A stretch of DNA of 64,000 bases from Rhyacichthys aspro. Lineage: Eukaryota > Chordata > Actinopteri > Gobiiformes > Rhyacichthyidae. This document shows, one piece after another, positions 42,601 to 54,600 of the stretch; the first letter of the stretch is position 1, and each line of letters begins with the position of its first letter. The DNA lies in the NCBI GenBank assembly GCA_036850595.1, contig CM072152.1:2375640-2439639 (forward strand), in the 5' to 3' direction. The position numbers and the translations under genes were made by a program. The notes below the pieces were generated by a model that did not search any database, was not told where the DNA came from, and saw only the letters and a program-made list of their open reading frames with translations.

Positions 42601-45600
42601 CAATGGTAAAATAGCTGGTCTTTAAAAATGTATAAATGGTAATGTTAACCCCCATCTTCATAATGGGTCTTGTGACAAATATAAGTGTCTTTATTTATAT
42701 GTATACAGTTGCCCCTCACTATAACGCGGCTCACTGTTTTGTGGATTTTTTTAGTGCAATTTTGCATGCTTTTTTTTTTTTTTACAGCGTATGAACGTGC
42801 ATTGTGTTCTGCATCCTGATTGGCTAAAGGAGAACTCATGCATTGTGTTCTGCATCCTGATTGGCTAAGGGAGAACTCGTGCATTGTGTTCTGTGTCCTG
42901 ATTGGCTAAGGGACTGTAGACCATTGTCAATCAATCTCCTCCGTGTCTCCTGTACAGTACAGAAAGCGTTCGGCTTGACAAATTTACATAAATGTTCGAT
43001 CGCTAGCAGTGTGACTTTGAAGTGCTGTATGTTCTCCCCGACAAAACCCACAATGTCGACGAAATGTTCTGCACCGACAAAGGCACCTGCGGTCGCACCC
43101 AAAAGACAGAGGAAGATGCTAAGGTTTGAACTTTGAGAGTGTTTAAACAAGAGAGAAATGTGAGAAAATGTTAATGTCTGTCTGAGAAAAGTGTATAAAG
43201 TGTGTGGTGAGGGGTTTTACAGCCTTAAAACATATAAAATAATTGTAAAAAATAAAGCTGACTACTTCGCTGATTTCGCCTGCGGGTTATTTTTAGAATG
43301 TAACCCCCGCGATAAACGAGGGACCACTGTACTGTATATTAAAATGCCAGTTGGAATCAGATCAGTGTCTGATACCTGCAGATACTCAAAGCACCTGGAT
43401 CGGTGCTTTCCTACTTTGAACCAATGTATTCTAATTGCCCAAATTAGAATAGTTTGGGCAATTAGAATAGCCCAAACTATTCTAATTGCTCTTTTCATAA
43501 CACTATTTGTACAGTGCTGGGATGATGTTTACATCATGACCAATGTGCTTGGGTGCATTTACTGGAAGGTCATCCAGCCTGTTACTGTGCTTAGCCACAA
43601 ACCACATAACTGTAGATGGTTTAACACACTTTTGGGATGGTAGAGCTGTAGTGAGCTGTTGAGAGCTTTTCTTACTCATAGCCAGTTAAAACCAACAACG
43701 CTATAGAGAATGGTTTCGTATTACTGCCAGGCCAGTAGAGGTGCTGTGAACCCCACTGCCACTAACAGTGATTACACACCAACAGGAACAGAACAACAAC
43801 AGAAACAATTGTAGAGGTCTGCTTCAAACTTTGTCCATGTGTTGTTTCTTTGGAGCAGCACTGATAAACCTAGTGAGATCCCTCCTCCCTGCTGGAGAAA
43901 CTACTGTTTTTAAATAGATGTTCACTCTACAGTCATTTTCAAGGATCATGCAAGTTCTTTTTTGCACTGTTTGAAAATGTCAGATGTGTAAGCTCAAGAT
44001 GTTTGTTTCTCACATTTGTTCCAAGGCCTCCCACTCCACCTAAAACAAAGTCTGTTTGCTCATGATAGATGACAGATTGGTCCAAATTATACTCTCCATT
44101 AGCTTTCCTTTGTCTAAAAATAAATGTAGTATTCTATAATCAGATAATCAGACCAGTGTAGTATTCAAAATCTGTTATTTTTCATTCATTCAACAAATCA
44201 GTCTTCCAAAAGACTACTACTGTTGTATTCGGACTCTTAATACAACTCACATTGATAAACAGAACACACTACTTTTACCGGCATCAATTGGAGGTGAATA
44301 TGATAGGTATGTAATAGGGATAAAATAGTGGTCCTGACTGGGGACTGAAGAACTGGTGAGGGCAAACTAGCTGTGGATGCTGAATGCCTCAGCACAACTA
44401 CAGTGGATCAGTTCTTCTGTTTTGGTACAAACTAAAAGGTGTAGACCACAAGAGTAGACACATTCTTTCTTATTTATGCACAGTATTGCCTTTTAAGCTG
44501 CCTTTTAATTTTTAGTTTAAACCTGAATTTTCTGTCAGTGGGAAGAATAAAATATCTCTTACCCTAATTTAACTCAAGTCAGATGACAAGAGAAATCACT
44601 GCCACTTCAAATGACAGCTTTGAGGAAGACTGCAAGAAGTTAGCAGTGGAAACAAAAACACTAGAACTTTTGAGATGAGTTGGTGAGTGAGCCCGAATGA
44701 ACCTCTTTGGAGTATAAATAAACACTTCCCCTTTGCTTTATGACTGCAGCCCTGCTTCTTTCAAAAGCAAAAGGCCCGAGGAAATTTCAAAGCAGAGCAA
44801 AACAGCGGCTTTGTTAAACACAAGTGAATATTTAATTGAACTCTTCCGAACTGAATCATCAACAGCGGCCGTGTAAAGTGCTTCGCAGCAGGGGCTGATG
44901 GTTCACAGCGGCCTGACTAAATGGAAATGTTTGGATGAGGTTTGATATGAGAGAGCGACTTTGTGGAATGAAAGAAAAGAGCTGAACAAAGTATGGGAAC
45001 AAAAAGTTTGGAATAGACTCATTCTGTTTAATTATCTCAAACTCAAAAGCATTCTTCTCTGCAGCGGGCTGACAGCAGCAGTTATTCCCTCACTGCTGTT
45101 CAAAATAAAATGCCATACATTAAAGTGATATTCAGGGATTTTCTCAGTAGAGTTATGTCTGGTTCTTGTGTACAGTTAGTAAATAACCTGTGGTAGATTT
45201 GTGCATGCCTGTAGTCTGGAGAATTGCTTGGATTTAGAGAAGAAGTGTACAAGCAATCTTTATTGTCAGAGTAAAAGGCAAAATAAATTAATATCTGTAG
45301 TATCAGAAGTATGCAGTTTAGAGCTTTAAAACTACAATATTTGACCATGACATAGGCATTATCTTAGGTACTGCAATGCATTCCAAGGTAGTATTCTTCA
45401 ACCCAGAGACCAGAGCCATGAATCCCTCTGACAAATGTGGCATAAGTCTATACACCACTACATGTACCTTTAAAATAACAGTCTCTTTATAGATGTGTTT
45501 AGCACTATATAACAACATATAGCTCACTGCATGAACAAAGCTATTCCTATGCTGTTAGAGGCCAAGAAAAGAAAGCTGATTTATCTCCTGTAACGCCTGT

Positions 45601-48600
45601 GGCGGGTGAAAGCCATGCAGCAAGCTTTTTCCACCCTGTACTTTCTTATCTTTGGTCCAGAGTCATGCTAAAGCCAACTAGCACCTAATGACGTCCAAAC
45701 CTTTTAAAATGGTGTTTATGCAGAGAAGGCAGAGGGCCTACTGTGTGCAAAGAGAGCTACAGAAGTGGAATAAGAGGAATGTCCCCTGTGTAACCTTTTC
45801 CTGCAACATTAAGTCATAAAACATTTAGACTCTACACACTATAAGACCTACTTGGGGACTCTTAACTTTTTTTAAAATATCTAGTAAATTGTCTAGTTGC
45901 AATGTAAAATTGAGGTGATGGGATGTGTTTTATCTAGATACGTTTTCTCTCCAGATGGTTGTGTGCCCTGCAACTCACAGTTAATGTTTTAACATTACAA
46001 CTAGGATATTTGTGCTATATTAATAAAAAGTTTAGTGTCATGTAAGTTCCTAAGTAGTGTATACAGCCTGAAAAGCTACTTAGTGTTGGAAAAAAGGTCA
46101 CACATGGGACCCTCTTATTCGTCTTCTGTGGCCCTCTAAAAGACTCATATAGTCTGACTAATTGCACACGTCGGCTCTGCCTTCACTGTTTACAACCCAT
46201 CTTAAAAGGTTTGGGACGTCACTAGGCACACTCAAGAAAATACAGTGAAAAAATACAGAGTCTACACAAGTGACATTTATCTGCTACTAGCTCCAAAGGA
46301 GAAGAGGATATGTTTCTTTTCCTGCAAACATCATCACCTCATTCCTGTGCTGTCAAAAGGAAATATGAAGCAACACAAACCACAATGATAAGAGGCTCTT
46401 GAGGAGAGTTAGCCTCCAATCTAATCCACTGTAACTCCTGTGCCTAAACAGTAGTTAGTGCTGAACACTTTAATCAGAGACCGTCTATTTATGAGTAAAT
46501 GAGGTGTTACAGACTACCCTTAAGGTACAAGTCAAAATTATTTTTCATCTTTGGGACAACCTGGCAGCACTCACACATGCTTAAGTGAATCTGAAAATCC
46601 ATCAATGAGAAGTTAGTAAAAATGAATATAATTTAGTGCTTGTTTCTGAGCAGTACATTATTCATCTTTAAAAACGGTTGAAACATCTATATTTAGAAGG
46701 TTTGCAACCACAGCCACAAATCCTTCCACTTATTAGTAGAACTGGTGTAAAGCTGCTGTGGAAAAATACTGCTGCAGAACACACATGTACCAAACATACT
46801 GAAGTGTAAAATAGTTTGTATGGTTTGTAAATGAGGTTCATTCCCAGGCTGCTTGTATACACTTTCTCTGAGCTTGGCCTGTTCTCCACTAATGTAATCT
46901 ACCACAGGTAACATACTAACTATAGTACCCCAGGTTACTGCTTTAAGCCGTTGAGCTGGTATTAATGAATGTAGAGCAACAAACACTGGTGAGATGACAG
47001 GCTGCATACCTCCCATGTGATGACTAACTCAGAGCGACTGCCTCCTCCTCCGCTGACGTTAGCCGGTGTGACCTTTGGAGCTGTGGAAGCACACACATTA
47101 GCTCAGACATGTCAGCACATGGGGGTCATGTGAGCAGTTTCCATGTAGCTGCTGCAAACAGAGGTGACATACTGGAACCAAGAACCACATATCCGGAGCC
47201 GATTAGACTTGAAGTTGTGTTTTTTTGTATTTTGTTTTGACCTTCATCACATGCAAAGCTACAAAATCTGAAATTGTATGGTTATAGACATGTCTTTTTG
47301 GAAATTGTGTTCATCTTTGATTTTTTTTGACATGTTTTGAGACAGACTCATGAAATGTAGTAACCATTTTACAGCTTGTTTTTTGTACTCCACATTAATA
47401 GACTAGATTAAATTGTGTACATATGAACATAATTCCATCAAACTAGGGGGTGGGTGTTCCTCAGGCTCTTATGGAAAAGCAACTTTGACAAAACAAATCA
47501 TGAGTAACAGTTTACAGAGGTGAAGTACGTACAGGTGCCTTTTGTCCTTGCTTGTTTCGACGGCTTGCTGGGCTCTCCAGTCCCGATGCTGTTGCTGGCC
47601 AGGACTCGAAACTCATACTCCACCCAGGGGCTCAGGTCTATTACTGTAGCTGTCAGCCGATGGCCCCCTACCACCTCTGGAACTGGCAGAAAACACACAG
47701 CGGCCTCTCATCAGTATCAACAGGGATAGGGTGGGCTCACAGCGGAGGTCTGTGCTCTGACAGGCCTCTACCACTGCTCCACAGGTTTACAGGACAGAGT
47801 AATCCCTCACAAGGACGAGCCACACACCAGTCCCAACATGAGCAGCCACAACATCTTTAACAACACATAGAGAGAGATACAGTGCAGTCAATAACACTGA
47901 GACAATGACATTGACAACACCACATTGGATTCAAGAAAAAGGTCCTTGTCACTGATCTTGTTCACCAAATATCTCTATTAAATTTCAAGATGGTGGCACA
48001 AGGGCATAAAGGTAGTGCTTATTATGTCCAGATGTATTTATCATCTTTTTATTGGATCTTTTTTATGTCTCATTTCTAAGGGCAAAATATACCAAGGACT
48101 TTAGTTTCTACTCACTTTGAATGCATGTGTTTGCATTGAGTGCATGGTTAAATTAAGTGTGTTATGTCTAAATAGAAGTTATGCTTTTTAACCAATTCAT
48201 TTTCCTACAAACAATCATGCAGTCATGATTTTTGACTGCATCTGCATTTTGTTGCATATTCTTGTGCAATGACAATAAAGAATCTTATCTTGTTAAATCA
48301 AGACAAATTTTAAAGCTGAAAAACCTTATGTGGTATGTGTGCAAAAAAAAGTTAAAAAAAATAAAAATAATATGACCAAATACACTTGTTTTAGAGGTCT
48401 GAAGTACTCTAGTAAAACTTAACTGTAATACAATAGTGTGAGGTAATAGTTGTTTTTATATGTATAGTATAAACATTAATAATTCAGACCATGACCTGGT
48501 GCTTTAAACACAGCTGTGGGGGAGGTGTTCTGATATGGTCTTTATTAGCCTGTCTGTTTTGGACTTGAGCTAATGCCCAAGTTTAAAGGCAATATACGTC

Positions 48601-51600
48601 CACAAAAGGATTCATTTACTAGAAGTTACTGAGCTAAAAGCCTATTTTTTCTTTTGAGATGGGGTCTGTGTCTGTCTCCAAGGTCAGGAGGCACTTCTGT
48701 TTGAGATCTGTTTCTGAGGCGGCAAATCAATGAAGCCACTAAAACTATCCAAGATAAGAGTGTTCATAATTCACAAAAATATCAATAAAAGCAGGTACAC
48801 AGTGCGGGATAAATGCACATTATACCAATCATGCACGACTGCTAAAGGCTCCATTAAAGAGGATGTGGGCAGAATTACACCACTCTCCACTGTGCTATCA
48901 CTTAAGTACACTCTCACATTACACTGCCTTCATCATCGCAATGAGATCCATGTTTCAGCGCTCCCCGGAGTCCGATAAAATGGCGGTCAATGGTCACGCT
49001 ACAACTGCGGACCATTTGGTGCTGAGATAAAAATTACATCTCCAATATTCTGGAGGTGAGGTGGCACCGCAGGAGCACACAGCTGGGTGGAGAGAGCTTA
49101 CCTGTGGTGACAGCCTGCCACCCCAAGGAGAAGGGTGTCCGGGCCTGGATGGTGTACGCCGTAATTGGACTGTGATTATCGGGACCGGGCCTCCAGGACA
49201 GAGACGCGGTGGTGTCAGTGATTTCCTCTACATGGATGCTAGTGGGGGGCCCCGGGGGACCTGGGAATGGGCATGGAGAGAGGACAGAGATAGGAGGAGA
49301 GGGGAGGGCATGTAAATCAGAGACGGCACCTGCGGCGAACACAGCAAAGTCAACTCTCTGTGAAACCTTCAGGGGCTGACGGCTCTAATCAGACAGAATA
49401 TTTCATTTCAAAGTTCGGGAGGATAGGAGTGAGAGTGGCTCCCATGGACTGTATTTAAATGGACACTTTCAGATCTGAGATATTTTTATCACCATTACCC
49501 TTTAATGTGATGCAGTACACAACACCCAACTCATTTCCTTTAAGGGAGCAGCTGAAACTTAGCCTGTCCAGACCAGTTCATGTAGTGAGGCAAAGTGGTC
49601 TGGAAACCCTCCCCAATCAATCTTATTTCTTATAGAATCAATCTTGTAACCTTGTTGTAACATATGTTGCTTCTGCCCCTGAATTCTGATACGTTGTTTG
49701 TCTATCCAATTTAATTTAAACCTTGAAAAATCGTACTCTTATTTCTAGAATTCTCTTATACCCTTTATATTTACAGTTACAGTTTGACAGATCTTCTGAA
49801 GCGTCAAACTTTCTTTCACTTGGTGGCAGCCCAGTGATGTGTGACAAAATCCCAAACAATCCAATGGTGTCACATAAATAAACGTATTTAAAACCAGCAT
49901 AAATGTCCAAGTGTCTCTAGAGCTAAGTTATCTCACTGTAAACCGCTTATTTTTGACAAATATAGCCGTTTACACTGACATTGTATTTCTGGGTGACTTT
50001 GATTGACAGGTGTCTGGGTGCATTTTTCTTTTTCCCACTAAGATAATGATAAAGCCTGGCTGAGTTCCCATCCCCTACTTCATCGTAACTCTTTGGCAGG
50101 TGGTGCTGTTGCTCTACCACCTGAGGAATCTCTCTGTTCCTACTCCTCCAGTCCCAGATACCTCTACCAGTTTGCCGCTGCATCAATGATTGAAGTGAAA
50201 GCCTAAACACAGGCAGCTGAAGTGCGCTGTCAGTGATGGTTTGAGTGTAAGCGTGTCCATTGGAAGTGAAAGCGTGGCCAGTTATGTGGACGTCCCCTCG
50301 TCGTGGCTTACCTCTGACAACCAGGTCGACGGCGATGGAGATGCTGTCCACCTTGGTCTGCACGGCGCACGTGTACTTCCCTGCGTGCCTCAGCTGGATG
50401 TTCCGGATCATAATGTCCCCCGCTGAATGCTGCTGTCATTCAGAAGCACACACAGTTTCATGAGTAACAAGGTAAAACCCTGCAGACATTGTAATTCAAA
50501 CAATAAAACTGGCTTTTCCACCACATGGGAACAAAAGCGTCCCTACGGAAAGCTCATTTTCATGTTCACTTTTCCTCCACCGGTATATTCTCATCTAATT
50601 TGTATTTCTGTCATGTGAAATACACAAAAATCCAACCATATTTTAAGATTTAGAGTATCTACTCTATATTTAGGATTAAATGCAGTAAGTTAACTAAAAG
50701 AACAAAAAAAAAAGATGCAAAATAAACCAAGAATATATGTTTTTTTTGCTACATTGACACCTTCCTGGCATTTCTACACCAAATTTTATTCATTTGTCTT
50801 CTTCTACTTAATCCGTTTTGGGGTTGTGGGTGACTGGACCCTCTCCCAGCAGCTTTGGGCATGAGGCAGGGTACAGCTTGGACAATGAATATTTAGTTGA
50901 AGGGCTGACACTAGACATAGACCCTACAGACAACTATTCACTCTCACAATCACTAGGGACAATAAAAAATAAATGATAAAGCACTATTTAATAATCTGTG
51001 AAAAAAGCATGTGAATATTGTCCACCTTTTCAGAAGAAGTGGAATGGCAGAGGCAGTGGCACACAGACAGAAGGTATTTAAACAAACCTGTGAGTATTTC
51101 TTTTAAAGATGGCCAGTGACCCACTAATACATTTCCATTTTGGCCCTCCACGGGAAAAAGTTTGAGCAACCCTGATCTACACAATGTTTTTAATTGAAAT
51201 ATGAAGTAGTACTGCCCACTTATAACACATTTTCTTTAAAAATGGGCCATTACAGGTGGTAAACAATTTGTAAGTCATTAATAAACTCATGTTAATAAAC
51301 AGAAACGTTTACCAGTTGCTTGCCAAATAGAGAGCCCACACTGAGGCTCAGGAAGCATGGGAAAGTGTGGGTTCATTATCTGGAAAGCAACTGGTCACCA
51401 TTTCTCTTTATTAACATGAGTTTCTTAATAGCATTTAAATTATTTACTACCCTTTAATAACTCAATATCAAAAGACAATGTTCATTATGAAAAAACTAAA
51501 ATTAAAAGACAACTTGAAATGTTACTTATTCATATAATATATTTTAACCAGTGCTGATCACTGCAAATGTCTATAGATTTTCACATTGTAAAATTGTAAA

Positions 51601-54600
51601 AATAGATTCTAATTGTTTTCATGAAGTGGAAACCTTCTCACAAAACTGTGGCTATTGAATTATTAAACCACTTATATAACACTTAACACACATATGAGTG
51701 TTATGCAGGAGAAAAGATTGACTTGGGGAAGATATTTAAAGGCTCCAAACATAATGGAAAAAAGGTATGCTACAGAAATAGGCAAGGCCACCCCCTAAAG
51801 CTGTTGTGTGAGTTCAAAACGTAACTTTTCATCTTTAAGAAACAACAGACTCACATTCACAGTATTTTAAATATGAGCCAATAAATCATGTCCACTACAG
51901 AGAACAAGAAAGAACCACTAGAACTCAGGAGGATATTATACTTTCAGTTCTATTTTCATTTTATCAGAGTACACAGTAGGTTCTTTATTGAAGTAGTTAT
52001 AGTGCGACACCATGGTAAGTACTCATTAGAGTAAGGGCTGGTATAATCAATATAAATCCATGACAGTTTTAGGAAGGAGAATATATTATGTCACATGGTT
52101 GATAATGGTGTCTCATTGTAAAGGGTGTTTTTGTTTCTAAAATGAAAACCAGCAAATCCCATGCTGAGTCTGAAAGAGTGCAGCGTGGTCTGAACTTACT
52201 GCAGGGCGGAGTATGTAAATTTCATTTGAAAATAAACCACAGGCAGCAATTTTTTGGCCATAAATAATAGACATGATACAAACATTTCCTCTGCACTGCG
52301 GCAGAATATATTATGAACCCGCTAAAAGAAGAAGTGCAGTATTGATGTTCCAGTAAATCTGTGGAGTCAACTCTTAATTTAATAAATAGTTTTAAGAGGT
52401 TTTTTGGTGAGATAGATTTGAACTCTAGAACAAAACAAATGGGTAGGAACTATAGCTGGGTTTGTGTGCTATTCATAAACAGTGGTCTCCGATTGACATC
52501 AATTAAAACATCTTTTGTCAGTACCCTGTGTTGTTTACAGTTATTTATTTAAGATACATCTGTAGATTAACACTAGAATGACCATGGCAATCATTTGGAT
52601 GGTTTGGACATTTTAGTGTTACATAACTTTTGAATTAAAAAATCATATTTTAAATTATGTTTATTCAACATAAACAAACAACAAAGATTCTTTTTTTAAT
52701 CAATTTCACTTTGACCGATGGTCGTCAACATGACTAATAAATGAATGGATTCTAATAGCGCAGTGGCCTCTGAGTATGAGCTGTTATCAATAGTACACCT
52801 CAACATCCTCATCAAAGAATGATTAACAGTTGCCAAGGACAAAGAGAAAATGTCAGTTGTTGACAAACCACTCAGTTTTACCTCCGACTGAGGCAGGTGA
52901 GCTCCGCTGTGCAGTGCTGCCCTGAGTTATGGAAGCCTCTGGTGTGAGCACATTTAGTCACAGTAAATTACAAAGCAATCTAGGGACAGCTTTCTGTTCC
53001 TTAAGTGTGTGCTACAGTTCTTAAACTCAACAATTTTTTGTTTCATGTACGTAAACCTTGTGGAGATGATCATAATTAGCTAATTGGCATAATATGTGTA
53101 ATATTAAGACAACGTGTCATAAAGCGCTATAACGCTAAAGTTAAGAAGTTACCTTTCCCAGTGTTATGCTTCTTACTTTAGAAAGTCAGACCTTTTTTCC
53201 TTTTTTCACATATGGTCATCACTTTTTGCTGAAATCTGAAATTATGCTCTCATTTTATACATATTCCTATAGATGGAAAATCACAAGCAGTATAGCTATG
53301 AGTTGTGATGAGAGAACAAACCGCCTGTATTTCAAAAGAAAAGTGTTCCTGTACGAGATGCTCATTATTGCTCCACAACAATAATATCGCACAGAAACCG
53401 AAGCAGGGAATACTGTACGTTTTAGAAAAAAATGTACTTTTATTATGTGATAAGAAATATGTGCTAGAGTATGACAGTGGTGTAATATGATTGTAATCCA
53501 TAATCCTACTCCCACATTGAGTGTTTATTAAAAACAAACATGGGAGCAACGTTTGTATACTGCTATTGTATGGCTTTGTCTTCTGAACTAGTAAAAAAAC
53601 AACAATGCAACAATCCCCATTAGCATCTGCAGCTCTGAACATGATGTAGTCAGACCAGTCAGATTGGTTGGATGGTCTAAAAACGCTCCAATTTTGAGGC
53701 AGAGAACAAACCACATCATTACTGTTAACATATTCATCCAAATTGAACACTTCATTTAGGAGTTAATTGTTTGGAGTTGCAGTTTGTGTTTTCTCTCCAC
53801 TTAGCCGAGCCCATAATTGAATGTTAAATGTGTGTGATTGGTGCTTATAAAAGCCTCTTCAGAAGGCTTTATGCCACAGACAGTAGCAGAGCGCTTGATT
53901 AGCCGCGTTTGGATTTTAGATTTAACCCTGACAAAGCCATTAAGAAGTAATTAGTTTCATAAAAATGTATCCACCCAGGTGCTCACTGCAATATAACAAT
54001 ACATAAAATAAGAATAAGTATAAAATAGTAAGAACTCTATATTGTAATTGCTCTTGATCCTTCTACTGTATCTGTATGTAATCTTACAATATTATAGAGC
54101 ATTGTTTGGTTAACAGCTCATTTAAGCCAAGTTGAAAGTTGACATCTTTTGCTGTAATGACTACTTTTTGAGAATATTTTAATGGTCAATAGACTTTTAT
54201 GGTAGGAACAGCTTGCAAGATGTAAAAAAAGACTTCTAAAGCTAAACTAGTTGTTTTAGGGTTTAGTTACACTTTAAACCTATCATTTCTTGTTTAAACA
54301 TTAATGTAGGCTTTTATTTTGAAACTGCATGTACTAAAGAGCACAGCATGACTTGTAAAAAATATTTGTTTTTGTAAAAATGGTTAAATAACTAATTCAA
54401 ACAGATGCCACAGTTATAGATCATTGGTTGCAAAAAACTGGGCTGGGACCTAAAAGTGAGGCACTATTGATATTGTTTAGGATGCCAAAAAGTTTTATTA
54501 GTTCAGAAATCTGAGAAATTTATTAGTGGTTAAATGATAATGCATAAATAATGACAGAATTGGAAAACACTGTAATAAAGGGTTCAGTCAGTAACTTGGT

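Larger units (their letters stand above)
42706..43329 (+). mobile_element. Non-autonomous pogo/Tigger-type (Tc1-mariner superfamily) element nested in the hAT element
   Basis: The left end CAGTTGCCCCTCactataacg and the reverse-complemented right end CAGTGGTCCCTCgtttatcg are terminal inverted repeats. The element is bounded by TA on each side (42704-42705 and 43330-43331), the target duplication of this superfamily. The CAGT..TCCCTC..ATC/CGCGG ends are Tigger-like. It is 624 bases long and keeps only a transposase start and an internal tandem repeat, so it is a deletion derivative. Confidence 0.85.
41962..43413. mobile_element. Non-autonomous hAT-type DNA transposon with perfect 8-bp target duplication
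   Basis: The left end tagggacacaccgatcc matches the reverse complement of the right end, taggaaagcaccgatcc, with three mismatches in 17. Both sides are flanked by the identical octamer CTTTGAAC (41954-41961 and 43414-43421). Eight-base duplications and short TIRs are the hAT hallmark. No transposase frame of its own is seen; about 626 bases of the span come from the later insertion at 42706-43329. Confidence 0.88.
40945..47009 (-). other. cntn5: cntn5 6-kb intron with nested transposons
   Basis: Carries the hAT element at 41962-43413, a pogo/Tigger-type element inside it, and competing hairpins at 43428-43489. From 43.5 to 47.0 kb no repeat or exon is recognised. Confidence 0.65.

Noticed and set aside
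43191..43643. A 150-codon + strand frame
   Set aside because: It runs across the ends of two different transposons and a hairpin, so it is a chance frame, not a gene.
53250..53750. A 166-codon - strand frame in a cntn5 intron
   Set aside because: The translation has no recognisable domain, no splice borders in phase with the flanking Ig6 exons, and ordinary AT-rich composition.
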